Shown piece by piece: positions 24,971 through 34,739 of a stretch of 64,000 bases of DNA. The notes beneath the pieces were generated by a model that saw only the letters and a list, made by a program, of their open reading frames with translations, did not search any database and had not been told where the DNA came from. This stretch comes from Rhizobium sp. (lineage in GTDB: Bacteria > Pseudomonadota > Alphaproteobacteria > Rhizobiales > Rhizobiaceae), in the NCBI GenBank assembly GCA_003527225.1, contig DPXQ01000110.1, forward strand, positions 1 through 64,000, read 5' to 3'. Position 1 is the stretch's first letter, and every line of letters begins with the position of its first letter. Position numbers and translations under genes: made by a program.

Positions 24971-25822
24971 TTATTCAGTCTTCAGAACGGAAACTGCCAA
25001 CTCGCTGTTGTGGATATACTCGTTTGCGTCAGGCTGCCTTTGCAGCAGCAGAATGAACAACAGATCGGTTAGTGTCAGTTGGGCGTCACGCGCCGTGATG
25101 GACGAGGAACGGACCCGTTCCTCGTCCGCAACCGTGTGCAGGCAGATGTCTGCCTGGCGGGACAGCGGATTGGTCCTAAGCCCCGTCACTGCAATCACTG
25201 TCGCGCCACGCTTCTTGGCCACCTCGGCTATCCGCAGTGTTTCAATACTCGTTCCCGAATAGGAGAGAGCGAAAAGAACGTCACTGACCCCAAGAGTCGA
25301 TGCACTGGCCATTTGCACATGGCTATCACTGTCGTGCAGCACATTGCGGCCGAGTTTCATCAGCTTGTAAGAAAAGTCGCGGGCGACCAGTGACGAAGCG
25401 CCAACGCCTGCCAGGTGCACACGGCTAGCTTTATCTAGCAATTCCAATACCTTGTCGATGTTATGCTCGCTGTTGGCCGCAATGGTCTGCTGCATCGACA
25501 GAAGCTTGCTGCCTATCAGCTTTTGCAGGATGGTCAGATAGCTGTCACCGAGTTCTATCGTGCCATGTATCATCCCCGATGGCACGTTCCATTCCTGCGC
25601 TTTGGCTTCACTAATCGCGAGCTTCAGTTCCTGATACCCGCCAAAGCCCAGCTTCTGACTGAACTTCACGACACTCGACTGGCTTCGGCCAGTCTCTGCC
25701 GCAAGTGCCGCCGACGATAAGCGCAGCACCTGTTCCGGGTTGTCGACGATGAACTGCCCGATCTGGCGGTCCGCCGGTGCCATCACCTCGAGCTGCGCGT
25801 GGATTTTCTTCAAAACTGACAT
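24971..25822 (-). CDS. RpiR/MurR-family regulator of the peptidoglycan-recycling locus
   Basis: Protein of 283 residues. The N-terminal HTH_6 domain is seen in ADRQIGQFIVDNPEQVLRLS and AAETGRSQSSVVKFSQKLGF, and the C-terminal SIS sugar-phosphate-binding domain in VHLAGVGASSLVARDFSYKL and VLFALSYSGTSIETLRIAEV. The family senses sugar phosphates; MurR of E. coli responds to MurNAc-6-P. The start MSVLKKIHAQ at 25822 fits the family; earlier in-frame ATGs add a non-conserved tail. It is divergent from a murA paralogue, murQ lies nearby, and three matching palindromes in the locus are probably its operators. Confidence 0.9.
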   Translation of the reverse strand: MSVLKKIHAQLEVMAPADRQIGQFIVDNPEQVLRLSSAALAAETGRSQSSVVKFSQKLGFGGYQELKLAISEAKAQEWNVPSGMIHGTIELGDSYLTILQKLIGSKLLSMQQTIAANSEHNIDKVLELLDKASRVHLAGVGASSLVARDFSYKLMKLGRNVLHDSDSHVQMASASTLGVSDVLFALSYSGTSIETLRIAEVAKKRGATVIAVTGLRTNPLSRQADICLHTVADEERVRSSSITARDAQLTLTDLLFILLLQRQPDANEYIHNSELAVSVLKTE

Positions 25823-25968
25823 AGCTTCTCTCAGAGCATTCGCGATACGGAATCCGTACACGCCCTGCATGAGGGCAACAATGCATAGGACACCCACCGG
25901 CCCGTGGTCCACACCTGCGGTCTTGGCATCCGCACCAATCTCGTCATTCAGTCACGCGAACAGGGGGT

Positions 25969-26011
25969 GGAATTTTAAATTCCAATATCGTTGACATACA
26001 TGAATTCAATA
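25969..26011 (+). promoter_or_regulatory. Tandem operator and promoter upstream of the murA paralogue
   Basis: GGAATTTTAAATTCC (25969-25983), then a -35 box TTGACA (25991-25996), then a degenerate second site starting TGAATTCAATATT. The layout matches the sites at 28337 and 37518. It lies between the divergent RpiR-type gene and murA, so it can serve both directions. Confidence 0.65.
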
Positions 26012-26087
26012 TTAATGTCGATGTTGCAACTCACTGCGATATACGCGGCCCAATTGCCCCAATTTTCTTCGTATAAGGTTCTCACTT

Positions 26088-27344
26088 ATGGACAGACTTC
26101 GGATCGTTGGAGGACCGCGCCTTCAAGGCGCGGTGACGATTTCAGGCGCAAAAAACGCTGCTCTGCCGCAGATAGCCGCGGCACTGCTAAGTCCCTTCCC
26201 GTTAGAACTGACGAATCTCCCCGCAGTTGCCGATGTGGAAAACATGCTCGGTGTCGTGAGCCTCCATGGGGCTGAAATTGATCGGTCAGCCCACTCGATC
26301 ACAATTGATGCCGGCGCGGTTGTTTCCAAGGAAACATCCTATGACGCCGTGAGACGCATGCGCGCGACGGTGCTGGTCTTGGGGCCACTACTCGCCCGGT
26401 TTGGGCAAGCGCGGGTTTCATTGCCCGGTGGATGCGCAATTGGTGCGCGCCCTGTCGATATGCATGTAAAGGCTCTCGCGACGCTCGGTGCCGATATCAA
26501 GATCGAAAACGGCTTGATCGTCGCCTCCGCGCCTAGCGCACTGAAGGGCGCGCGGATCGTGCTCAGTTCGCCATCGGTGGGCGCGACCGAGACAGCGATG
26601 ATGGCGGCGACGGCGGCGAAAGGAGAGACGGAAATCCTCAATGCGGCGCGCGAACCTGAAGTGGCGGATCTCGCTGCCTGCCTGACTGCGATGGGTGCCC
26701 GGATTGAAGGGGCAGGAACACATCGGATTCTCATTGAAGGCGACACAAGTTGGCGCCCTGCCGCACACAGCATCATACCTGACCGCATAGAAGCTGGAAC
26801 CTACGCGATCGCCGCTGCCATCACAGGTGGCCAGCTGGAATTGGTGCATGCCCGTCTGGATCATCTTGCATCGGTTACGCAGGCGCTCGAAGCAACGGGC
26901 GTCAGTATCTGGCCAAGTGATCGCGGCCTCATTGTTTCGAGGGACGGCCCTCTCTCGCCCGTTGACATCACGACGGAACCCTATCCGGGCTTTCCCACGG
27001 ATCTTCAGGCCCAATTCATGGCATTGGTGTGCTGCGCAGACGGTGCTTCGCTCTTGCGCGAAACGGTTTTCGAGAACCGCTTCATGCATGTACCCGAGTT
27101 GATGCGCCTCGGCGCAAACATCACTCTTCAGGGCACTACGGCTCTTGTGCGTGGCGGCACACCCCTTAAGGCAGCGCCAGTCATGGCGACAGACTTGCGT
27201 GCCTCCGTGTCGCTTGTGCTTGCGGCACTCGTGTCCGAGGGTGAGACCATTATCAATCGTGTGTATCACCTTGATCGTGGCTATGAGCAGTTGGACCGTA
27301 AGCTCCGCCTCTGCGGGGCAGACATCGAGCGGTTGGATTCATGA
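26088..27344 (+). CDS. murA: MurA-type UDP-GlcNAc enolpyruvyl transferase (accessory paralogue)
   Basis: Protein of 418 residues, full length. Family residues are intact: Lys22 in SGAKNAALPQ, the fosfomycin-target Cys116 in LPGGCAIGARPVD, the catalytic Asp in YPGFPTDLQAQ, FENRF, and DRGYE near the C-terminus. The enzyme transfers enolpyruvate from PEP to UDP-GlcNAc, the first committed step of peptidoglycan synthesis. Its location inside a recycling/catabolism locus, behind an RpiR-type operator, indicates a second, regulated copy besides a housekeeping gene elsewhere. The stop overlaps the start of the kinase gene by four bases. Cys116 predicts fosfomycin sensitivity. Confidence 0.93.
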   Translation: MDRLRIVGGPRLQGAVTISGAKNAALPQIAAALLSPFPLELTNLPAVADVENMLGVVSLHGAEIDRSAHSITIDAGAVVSKETSYDAVRRMRATVLVLGPLLARFGQARVSLPGGCAIGARPVDMHVKALATLGADIKIENGLIVASAPSALKGARIVLSSPSVGATETAMMAATAAKGETEILNAAREPEVADLAACLTAMGARIEGAGTHRILIEGDTSWRPAAHSIIPDRIEAGTYAIAAAITGGQLELVHARLDHLASVTQALEATGVSIWPSDRGLIVSRDGPLSPVDITTEPYPGFPTDLQAQFMALVCCADGASLLRETVFENRFMHVPELMRLGANITLQGTTALVRGGTPLKAAPVMATDLRASVSLVLAALVSEGETIINRVYHLDRGYEQLDRKLRLCGADIERLDS

Positions 27345-28231
27345 GCGCTGAGGCCGAGTACACACAATATTTCCTTGGAGTCGACGGTGGGGGGACCGGA
27401 TGTCGCGCCCGCATTGAGAACGACAAGGGTGCGGTGCTGGGGCAGGGTTTCTCGGGTCCCGCCACAACCCGGCTCGGAATAGACGAGGCTTGGGCCTCGA
27501 TTAAGAGAGCGTTTGACGCTGCCATCGAACAGGCGGGATTATCCGCGGTCGAGATTGCGCGCATTCATGCTGGTGTTGGGCTTGCCGGCATCGGGCGGAA
27601 GGGCGCGCTCGAAGCACTTCAGGGCATTCCGCATCCATTCGCCAGCCTTCACTACACCAGCGATGGAATGGGAGCGTGTCTGGGTGCTCATTCAGGTCAG
27701 GACGGCGCGATTGTTATCGCAGGTACAGGGTCGATTGGGCTCGGCTTTGTCGAAGGGCGCCAGCTCCGAGTTGGAGGTTACGGGTTTCCGATTTCCGACG
27801 AGGGGAGCGGCGCGGATCTGGGATTGAAGGCCGTGCAGCTTGCGTTGCGCGCGCATGACGGTCGCCATGAAAAAACCGCCCTGTTATCGGAGGTGATGCA
27901 TCGCTTTCGCAACGATCCTGGGGAGGCAATTGCCTGGATGGACCGCTCCTCGGCAACGGACTATGCCACCTTTGCGCCCATGGTGATGCGCCATGCCGAC
28001 CAAGGCGATGCCGCAGGACGACGCATTGTTCAAGGTGCAGCGGAGCAAGTCGACACCCTTGTGCGGGCTCTTTATGAAATGGGCGCCCCCCAAGTTGCAT
28101 TGCTTGGGGGCTTGTCGAGCCCACTCGAAGCATGGCTGGCCCCTGATGTCCGTCGCCGCCTAAAGCCCGCCGACGGCGATGCCGTCTGGGGCGCAATCAT
28201 TCTCGCGAAGAAAGAGTCGGGTCACTTTTAA
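27341..28231 (+). CDS. BadF/BadG/NagK-type amino-sugar kinase
   Basis: Protein of 296 residues of the ASKHA (sugar kinase/actin) fold. The phosphate-1 loop is FLGVDGGGTGCRARI and the phosphate-2/adenosine region is IVIAGTGSIGLGF, followed by GGYGFPISDEGSG. The family includes GlcNAc kinases, glucosamine kinases and the MurNAc/GlcNAc kinase MurK of clostridia. Given MurQ, AnmK and NagA in the locus, phosphorylation of GlcNAc and/or MurNAc released from imported muropeptides is the likely reaction. ATG overlaps the murA stop (ATGA), so the two are translationally coupled. Confidence 0.85.
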   Translation: MSAEAEYTQYFLGVDGGGTGCRARIENDKGAVLGQGFSGPATTRLGIDEAWASIKRAFDAAIEQAGLSAVEIARIHAGVGLAGIGRKGALEALQGIPHPFASLHYTSDGMGACLGAHSGQDGAIVIAGTGSIGLGFVEGRQLRVGGYGFPISDEGSGADLGLKAVQLALRAHDGRHEKTALLSEVMHRFRNDPGEAIAWMDRSSATDYATFAPMVMRHADQGDAAGRRIVQGAAEQVDTLVRALYEMGAPQVALLGGLSSPLEAWLAPDVRRRLKPADGDAVWGAIILAKKESGHF

Positions 28232-28336
28232 TCCCGATCTCAGCGCAGCACCTTTTGATATCAGCCAATCCAGCTAACCGTCGAAGAAGGCGTTTGAGAA
28301 TTCCCTCCACGAGTCTGCACAACGGGCGATCGGAAT

Positions 28337-28388
28337 GGAATATTTTATTCCCGTGAATATTGACATCAGGAATATTTGATCGTAATTC
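28337..28388 (+). promoter_or_regulatory. Tandem operator and promoter upstream of murQ
   Basis: GGAATATTTTATTCC (28337-28351), -35 TTGACA (28360-28365), second site starting GGAATATTTGATC (28369), and a -10-like TAATTC at 28383-28388 (17 bp spacer). This leaves an untranslated leader of about 200 nt before murQ. It lies within the 362 bp gap 28232-28593, which otherwise holds nothing I can name. Confidence 0.7.
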
Positions 28389-28593
28389 GTTAATAAGACA
28401 AAGGGGAGGCGCAGGGAGAAGCGCAGGGGGCGCAACCAGGACCGATGCCCGGCATCATTCATCATCGATGATGCCTGGACGGAATCCCGTCGAGTTCCCC
28501 GGATATCCACACGAATGACGCAACGGGCCAGGAAAGTGTCACGCCGAAGGCGGATACCGGCACCGGCCGAGGCGCAATTTTGAGAATGAGCAC

Positions 28594-29535
28594 ATGGTTG
28601 AACACGCGCTATTATCGGAACTGGAGAAGTTGGTCTCGGAAGGCCGTAATCCGAAAACGATGCATATCGACTTGTTGCCGGCAATTGGCATCCTCCGGCA
28701 GATGAATGACGCCGACAAAGAAGTTCCTTTGGCGGTCGAAGCAGTAATCCCGGAAATCGCCTCGGCGGTAGACACAATCGTAAGCGCCTTCCAGAAGGGC
28801 GGACGGCTTATCTATTTGGGTGCCGGCACGAGCGGCCGCTTGGGCGTTCTCGATGCCTCGGAGTGTCCCCCGACTTTTGGCGTGCGCGAGGGAATGGTTG
28901 TAGGACTGATCGCGGGTGGGTCTGAAGCATTGATCAGATCGATAGAGGGAGCCGAGGACGACCCGGAAGAAGGTCGGCAAGCTTTGATGGACATCGATCT
29001 TACCGCTGACGATGTTGTCGTTGGGATAGCGGTCAGTGGGCGCACGCCCTACGTTATCGGAGGCCTGAATTATGCCAGGCAGGTGGGGGCGGCAACGGTC
29101 GCGTTATCCTGCAATCCCGACTCCATCATCGCCGGTATGGCCGACCACGCAATCTCACCTGTCGTCGGCCCCGAAATCCTCACGGGTTCGACCCGACTGA
29201 AGTCGGGCACGGCGCAGAAGCTCATCCTCAATATGCTGTCCACCGCAAGTATGATCAGGATGGGCAAGAGTTACCAGAACCTCATGGTGGACGTTAACGC
29301 GAGCAACCAGAAGCTTGTCGCCCGGGCGACAAGAATTGTCATGCAGGCAACCGGTTGCACGCCGCAACAAGCGAGGCTCTTTCTCGACAAGACGGACAAT
29401 GATGCCAAGCTTGCGATCTTGATTGCAATCACCGACATGGACGTTGAGGAAGGTCGTCTCGCCCTACAAAATGCCGGAGGATTTCTTCGGAAAGCGATAA
29501 GTGAAAAAGCTTCGCAAACGGCCGACTTGGACTGA
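28594..29535 (+). CDS. murQ: N-acetylmuramic acid 6-phosphate etherase
   Basis: Protein of 313 residues, full length. Signature blocks of MurQ are present: the N-terminal [11 protein letters not shown], the SIS core [29 protein letters not shown], and [20 protein letters not shown]. The conserved glutamates used for catalysis lie in [10 protein letters not shown] and in the [10 protein letters not shown] segment. It cleaves the lactyl ether of MurNAc-6-P to give GlcNAc-6-P and D-lactate. Its own operator lies upstream, and the peptide-type ABC importer follows directly, so this is the second transcription unit of the recycling locus. The product feeds NagA encoded at 38748. Confidence 0.95.
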   Translation: MVEHALLSELEKLVSEGRNPKTMHIDLLPAIGILRQMNDADKEVPLAVEAVIPEIASAVDTIVSAFQKGGRLIYLGAGTSGRLGVLDASECPPTFGVREGMVVGLIAGGSEALIRSIEGAEDDPEEGRQALMDIDLTADDVVVGIAVSGRTPYVIGGLNYARQVGAATVALSCNPDSIIAGMADHAISPVVGPEILTGSTRLKSGTAQKLILNMLSTASMIRMGKSYQNLMVDVNASNQKLVARATRIVMQATGCTPQQARLFLDKTDNDAKLAILIAITDMDVEEGRLALQNAGGFLRKAISEKASQTADLD

Positions 29536-29599
29536 GACGAACATGTTGAAGCGGTCAGAATAGACAGCAAGACACCAACCAAAGAAGAGGGCAACTGGA

Positions 29600-31126
29600 A
29601 TGAAAACTATGCATTTTACGTCTAAGATGGCTTCAACGATCGCGATAGTGGCATCACTCGGCGTTACAGCCGTCGCAACACCAGTCGCCGCAGCGACGTT
29701 GCGCATGGCCTGGTCCCAGGATGCGACGGGTCTCGATCCCCATAAGCAAACGGCCTTTTCGTCCATACGGCTTCTCGAGCTGATCTATGAACCACTGGTG
29801 CGCCTCGACAAGGATTTGCAGGTTGTTCCGGCAATTGCCGAGTCATGGCAGTTTTCACCGAGCGGCACGGAGTTGACCTTCAAACTCAATCCAAACGCCA
29901 AATTCCAAAACGGTGCGGCGGTCACGTCCGCTGACGTAAAGGCATCGTTTGAGCGGATTCTCGATGAGGCAACAGGTGCCGCGGCGCGTGCGAATTTCCG
30001 CTCGATTGCCACTATCGAAACGCCTGATCCGGTCACGGTCGTGTTCAAACTCTCGCAGCCGGACGTTCCCATTCTGACTGCGATGACTAGCCTGAATGCC
30101 GCTATTGTCCCAGCAAGCGAAATTGTGGCCGGAACCATCGGAAACAGCGCCGTCGGCTCCGGTCCGTTCGCCCTGGAAAAGTGGGATCCCAATTCCAAGG
30201 AGGTGCTTGTTGCGAACAAGGCATGGGCAGGTGGCGCTGTCGGTGTTGACGGTATCAATATCAGCGTGCTTCCGGACGAAACGGCGATCCTGGCAGGGCT
30301 CCGCACCAAGCAAATCGATTTCGCGCTCTTGAACGATCCGCTCGTCGCCACAATGGTTCCGCGTGAAGAAAACCTCCAGTTGAACCGGGTTCCGGTTCTC
30401 GCCTATCACGTCTTGCAACTCAATCCGTCGCGCAATGCGCTGATGGAACTCGGCGTGCGCCAAGCTATATCATGCGCTGTCGACCGCCAGGATATCCTGG
30501 ATACGGCCTCGCTCGGCGAAGGAAAGGTCACGGGACCATTGACGATGCCAGCGTTTGCGTCCGACCCGAGCCAACTATTCTGCTACAAGCGCGATCTCGA
30601 AAAGGCCAGGAAACTCATGGCCGATGCCGGCTATGCAGACGGCTTCACTGCCACGGTCATTGCGGCCAGCGGCGAGCCGGCGACGGCGGCGGCAGAAGCG
30701 CAGGTCATCCAGTCCCAGCTTGCCGAGATCGGCATCAAGCTGGATATCAAGATGATGGAGTTGAATGTTTATGTCGACGCCTGGTTGAAAGGCGATTTCG
30801 ACATGGCGGTCGCCCTCAACGGAGGTAGCGCCGATCCGTATTCAATGTACAACCGCTACTGGACCAAATCAGGCAACCTGCAAAAGGTCGCGAACTATAT
30901 CGACGACACGCTCGATGGCCTGATGCAGAAGGGGCGTATTGAAACGGACATGGCGGCACGAAAGACGATCTTCTCCGATTTTGAGAAGCATCTCGCCGAG
31001 GTGTCGCCGTGGATCTGGCTCTACACTTCCTTCAACTATACCGCACAGCAGAAGAATGTCCTGGGCTTCGAGCAGACCCCGACCGGATCACTTTTCGGCC
31101 TGAGCAAGGTCACCATCCAGCCCTAA
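29600..31126 (+). CDS. Oligopeptide/muropeptide-type ABC substrate-binding protein
   Basis: Protein of 508 residues with a signal peptide (about 1-31, ending near VAAATLRMAW). It is an SBP_bac_5 (DppA/OppA/YejA) family binding protein: TGLDPHKQTAF, LIYEPLVRLDKDLQVVPAIA, PNAKFQNGAAVTSADVKASF and GVRQAISCAVDRQDIL are family landmarks. Its genomic setting between murQ and anmK suggests it binds peptidoglycan fragments or anhydromuropeptides. In Agrobacterium a YejBEF-type system with a dedicated binding protein imports anhydromuropeptides, and this locus looks analogous. Ligand choice is inferred from context, not from binding-site residues. Confidence 0.88.
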   Translation: MKTMHFTSKMASTIAIVASLGVTAVATPVAAATLRMAWSQDATGLDPHKQTAFSSIRLLELIYEPLVRLDKDLQVVPAIAESWQFSPSGTELTFKLNPNAKFQNGAAVTSADVKASFERILDEATGAAARANFRSIATIETPDPVTVVFKLSQPDVPILTAMTSLNAAIVPASEIVAGTIGNSAVGSGPFALEKWDPNSKEVLVANKAWAGGAVGVDGINISVLPDETAILAGLRTKQIDFALLNDPLVATMVPREENLQLNRVPVLAYHVLQLNPSRNALMELGVRQAISCAVDRQDILDTASLGEGKVTGPLTMPAFASDPSQLFCYKRDLEKARKLMADAGYADGFTATVIAASGEPATAAAEAQVIQSQLAEIGIKLDIKMMELNVYVDAWLKGDFDMAVALNGGSADPYSMYNRYWTKSGNLQKVANYIDDTLDGLMQKGRIETDMAARKTIFSDFEKHLAEVSPWIWLYTSFNYTAQQKNVLGFEQTPTGSLFGLSKVTIQP

Positions 31127-31168
31127 GCCATCCCGCCCGGCAACCAACGTTCACAAGGCAGACCCTCC

Positions 31169-32128
31169 ATGAATTATCTGGCGCGAAGACTGATAACGTT
31201 TCCGTTGGTAATGATTGGGGTGTCTGTCCTTGTGTTCGTGGCGATCCGGCTGGTGCCGGGGGATTCGATCACCGCGATGCTGGGAACTGAAGCAGGCCTG
31301 CTTACTCCGCAGCAACGCCAGGCCCTGGCCGAATATTTCGGTATCGACCAGAGCTGGTTTCTCCAATACTGGCGGTGGGTGAAAGGCATTTTCAATGGCG
31401 ATCTCGGCATTTCGGTCACCTATGGTAAACCCGTTCTCGCTGTAATCCTGGAGCGCTTCCCGCTAACGCTCGAACTGGCGCTCCTTTCCATGGCCGTTGC
31501 ACTTCTAGCCGGCCTGCCGGCAGGGGTTTTCGCCGCCACCCGCAACCAAAGAATGTCCGATCTCCTGGTGCGTATCTTTGCCATGATCGGACAGTCCACT
31601 CCAAATTTCGTGTTCGGCCTGCTCGTCATATATGTGTTGTCGGTCGGATTCGGCATTCTTCCCACCATGGGCGAATTTTCTTCCCTGTGGACGGATCCGG
31701 GCCGCAATTTCGGTCAGATGATCCTGCCGGCCATCACGCTGGGATTTGCATTCGCCGCTTCGGTGACCCGGATCTCGCGTTCGGCAATGCTCGATGTTCT
31801 GAGCGAGGATTATGTCATGACCGCTCGCAGCAAGGGGGCATCGACACGCAGCGTCATTTGGCGCCACGCTCTGCCGAACGCCCTAATTCCTGTCGTCACG
31901 CTCAGTGGCGTTGAGTTCGGTTATCTGTTGGGCGGCGCCGTCCTGGTCGAGCAGATCTACGCTCTGCCGGGCTTGGGACGCATGGTCCTGGATGCCATTT
32001 TGCAGCGAGATTACGCGCTGGTACAGGGAAGCGTGTTGTTCATTGCCTTCAATTTCATGATCGTCAATCTGCTCGTCGACCTCGCTTATGTAGCACTCGA
32101 TCCACGCATTCGATTGGGGCAGGATTGA
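31169..32128 (+). CDS. DppB/OppB-type ABC permease
   Basis: Protein of 319 residues with six predicted membrane helices, beginning NYLARRLITFPLVMIGVSVL as is typical for DppB proteins. The EAA-loop region is seen in ARSKGASTRSVIWRHALPNA, which contacts the ATPase. It pairs with the next gene to form the heterodimeric channel of the importer whose binding protein is encoded just upstream. The stop overlaps the next ATG by one base. Confidence 0.92.
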   Translation: MNYLARRLITFPLVMIGVSVLVFVAIRLVPGDSITAMLGTEAGLLTPQQRQALAEYFGIDQSWFLQYWRWVKGIFNGDLGISVTYGKPVLAVILERFPLTLELALLSMAVALLAGLPAGVFAATRNQRMSDLLVRIFAMIGQSTPNFVFGLLVIYVLSVGFGILPTMGEFSSLWTDPGRNFGQMILPAITLGFAFAASVTRISRSAMLDVLSEDYVMTARSKGASTRSVIWRHALPNALIPVVTLSGVEFGYLLGGAVLVEQIYALPGLGRMVLDAILQRDYALVQGSVLFIAFNFMIVNLLVDLAYVALDPRIRLGQD

Positions 32129-32967
32129 TGTCCATGTTTCGCGCTATTTTCGGACATACAAGCGGCAGGATCGGTGGCATCATCGTGGGGCTCTACCTGA
32201 TAATCGCTTTCCTCGGGATGCTAGGACTGACCCCGCATGATGCGCTGATGCAATATCGCGTGGACCGACTTCAGCCGCCAAGTTGGGCGTTCTGGATGGG
32301 CACCGACCTTTTTGGGCGCGACGTCGCTAGCCGCCTCATGAAGGGGATCGGGCAGTCGTTTGTCGTTTCCTTCCTGTCGGTTTCCCTGGCGACCCTTGCC
32401 GGAACCGTGCTCGGCCTGACCGCCGCCTGGTTCGGGAAGCGATGGGACGGTTTGATCATGCGTCTTATGGATATCCTGCTGGCATTTCCGGCAATCCTGC
32501 TTGCCTTGCTTATCATTACCGTTGTCGGTCCCGGAATATGGACCTCCATTGCCGCCATTGCGATCGTCTATACGCCGATCTTCACGCGCGTGGTGCGAGG
32601 TCCCGCGCTGTCCCTCAAGGCGCGTGACTTCGTCGATGCCGCACGGACCTTCGGCAGCAGCACGAGCTATATTCTGACACGCCATCTCCTGCTCAATCTG
32701 GTCGGGCCGTTGACGGTGCAGGTTACCTTGGCTCTGGCATGGGCCTTGTTGACCGAGGCAAGCCTGAGCTTCCTTGGTCTGGGCACGCAACCGCCGGCGT
32801 CTTCGTTGGGACTGATGTTGAGTGATAGCCGAAATCTGATGGAAACCGCTCCATGGCTGCTGATTTTCCCGGGCCTGACAATCATGATCAGTATCCTGGG
32901 ATTCAACCTGCTTGGCGATGCCTTGCGCGACATTCTCGATCCCAAGACCCGGAGGTCGGTCGCATGA
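32128..32967 (+). CDS. DppC/OppC-type ABC permease
   Basis: Protein of about 279 residues. A first membrane helix (IIVGLYLIIAFLGMLGL) is followed by WAFWMGTDLFGRDVASRL-like text (MGTDLFGRDVASRLM), diagnostic of DppC, and the EAA loop ARTFGSSTSYILTRHLLLN. ATG 32128 overlaps the previous stop (TGATG), and its own stop overlaps the ATPase start. It forms the channel with the 31169-32128 product. Confidence 0.92.
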   Translation: MSMFRAIFGHTSGRIGGIIVGLYLIIAFLGMLGLTPHDALMQYRVDRLQPPSWAFWMGTDLFGRDVASRLMKGIGQSFVVSFLSVSLATLAGTVLGLTAAWFGKRWDGLIMRLMDILLAFPAILLALLIITVVGPGIWTSIAAIAIVYTPIFTRVVRGPALSLKARDFVDAARTFGSSTSYILTRHLLLNLVGPLTVQVTLALAWALLTEASLSFLGLGTQPPASSLGLMLSDSRNLMETAPWLLIFPGLTIMISILGFNLLGDALRDILDPKTRRSVA

Positions 32968-34712
32968 GCACGCTGCTTTCTGTATCCGATCTGCGCGTCG
33001 GCTTTGGACGAAACCCGCAGGCGAACGAAGTGGTGCGCGGCATCAGCTTCGACCTTGCCGCCGGCGAGACGCTGGCCATCGTCGGCGAGAGCGGTTCGGG
33101 CAAGTCGGTGACCGCCCTGTCGATTAATCGCCTCGTCGATTTTGGCGGCGGCCGCATCACCGGCGGTTCAATCACGCTGCAGCGGGCCGATGGCAGCCTT
33201 GTCGATCTGACGAAGGCGACAGAACCCCAACTGGCGAGGATTCGCGGCGCCGAGATAGGCATGATTTTTCAGGAGCCGATGACCTCGCTCAATCCTGTGC
33301 TCACTATCGGCAGCCAGATCGAAGAGTCCTTTCGTCTTCATCGCGGTTTGACTGGGCGGCAGGCGACAGCCGCGGCTCGGGACGCGCTCGACCGCGTCCG
33401 TATCCCAGATGCGGCTAGGCGTCTGAAATATTGTCCAAACCAGTTGTCGGGGGGGATGCTCCAGCGTGTGATGATCGCTACGGCCTTGGCCTGCAATCCG
33501 CGCCTGCTTATCGCCGACGAGCCCACGACCGCGCTGGATGTCACCGTTCAGGCCCAGATCATGGCGCTTCTGGCGGAACTAAAGCGTGAAACCGGCATGG
33601 CGATGGTTTTCATCACGCATGACATCGGTATTGTCGCCGGCATCGCCGACAGGGTGATGGTTATGCAAGCGGGGCAGGCTGTGGAGCAGGGCGAGTTGAA
33701 CCAGATACTCGACAATCCCCGACATCCCTATACACGGCATCTGCTTCATGCTGTGCCGCATTTTGCCCAGGGTCTTGCAGTCCGCTCCGACTTTCGGCGC
33801 GATTCGGCGGCCAAGAGCGATCCTGTGCTGAAAGTTGACGGGCTAACAGTGCGGTTCCCGGTCAAGGGAGGCTTTTTCGGCCGTCCGGCCGGTGCGGTTC
33901 ATGCCGTGGACGGCGTGACGTTCGATCTCATGCCGGGAGAGACACTTGCCATCGTTGGAGAGAGCGGTTCCGGCAAATCCACAACCGCGCGCTCAATTCT
34001 GGGCTTGGTGCGGCCCACCCGCGGCAGACACTCCATAAACACCGGCAGGACGACCGCGCAGCGCGGCATCGCATCGATGCAAATGGTGTTTCAGAATCCT
34101 TACGCTTCGCTCAATCCGCGTCTCCGCATCGACAAGATTCTTGCCGAGCCGGTTGTCGCCGCCGGCGGGCGGGCCGATGGAGAGATGCGCGCAAGAATGA
34201 TCATGCTCTTGAAGCGCGTCGGTCTGCCGGAAGACAGTCTCGGACGCTATCCGCATGAATTTTCCGGAGGCCAGCGCCAGCGATTGTGCATTGCGCGTGC
34301 CCTGATGCTTGATCCTTCCGTTGTCGTCCTGGACGAAGCGGTTTCGGCGCTCGACGTCTCGGTGCAGGCGAAGGTCCTGGAATTGCTCGTCGATCTGCAG
34401 CGCGAATATGGTTTGGCCTATCTCTTCATTTCTCATGACATGGCCGTCGTGGAGCGCATAGCTCACCGGATCGCGGTCATGTATGCCGGCCAGATTGTCG
34501 AGATCGGCGATGCCGCCTCGATATTGTCAGCACCGAAGCACCCTTACACCAAAAGGCTGATTTCCGCCGTTCCTTCCATCGATCGCCGCAACGAGGATTT
34601 CGCGCTTGATACGCGTCAGGTTCCTTCGCTTGTTCGTCCCTTGGGTTTTGAACCGGCGCCGGTCGAGTGGCTGCGTTTCGGGGTCGATCACATGGCGCTT
34701 GCAGAGCGCTGA
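32964..34712 (+). CDS. Fused double-domain peptide ABC ATPase (DppD-DppF/YejF type)
   Basis: Protein of 582 residues with two complete ABC ATPase domains. Domain 1 has Walker A GESGSGKSVT, signature LSGGMLQRVMIATALA and Walker B LLIADEPTTALD. Domain 2 has Walker A GESGSGKSTT, signature FSGGQRQRLCIARALML and VVLDEAVSALD, where the usual Pro after DE is Ala. One polypeptide therefore replaces the DppD/DppF pair, as in YejF and GsiA. ATG 32964 overlaps the DppC stop by four bases. A longer reading in the same frame upstream is an artefact of the overlap. Confidence 0.93.
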   Translation: MSTLLSVSDLRVGFGRNPQANEVVRGISFDLAAGETLAIVGESGSGKSVTALSINRLVDFGGGRITGGSITLQRADGSLVDLTKATEPQLARIRGAEIGMIFQEPMTSLNPVLTIGSQIEESFRLHRGLTGRQATAAARDALDRVRIPDAARRLKYCPNQLSGGMLQRVMIATALACNPRLLIADEPTTALDVTVQAQIMALLAELKRETGMAMVFITHDIGIVAGIADRVMVMQAGQAVEQGELNQILDNPRHPYTRHLLHAVPHFAQGLAVRSDFRRDSAAKSDPVLKVDGLTVRFPVKGGFFGRPAGAVHAVDGVTFDLMPGETLAIVGESGSGKSTTARSILGLVRPTRGRHSINTGRTTAQRGIASMQMVFQNPYASLNPRLRIDKILAEPVVAAGGRADGEMRARMIMLLKRVGLPEDSLGRYPHEFSGGQRQRLCIARALMLDPSVVVLDEAVSALDVSVQAKVLELLVDLQREYGLAYLFISHDMAVVERIAHRIAVMYAGQIVEIGDAASILSAPKHPYTKRLISAVPSIDRRNEDFALDTRQVPSLVRPLGFEPAPVEWLRFGVDHMALAER

Positions 34713-34739
34713 GACGTTGAGAGAGTATGGAATAAGGTT

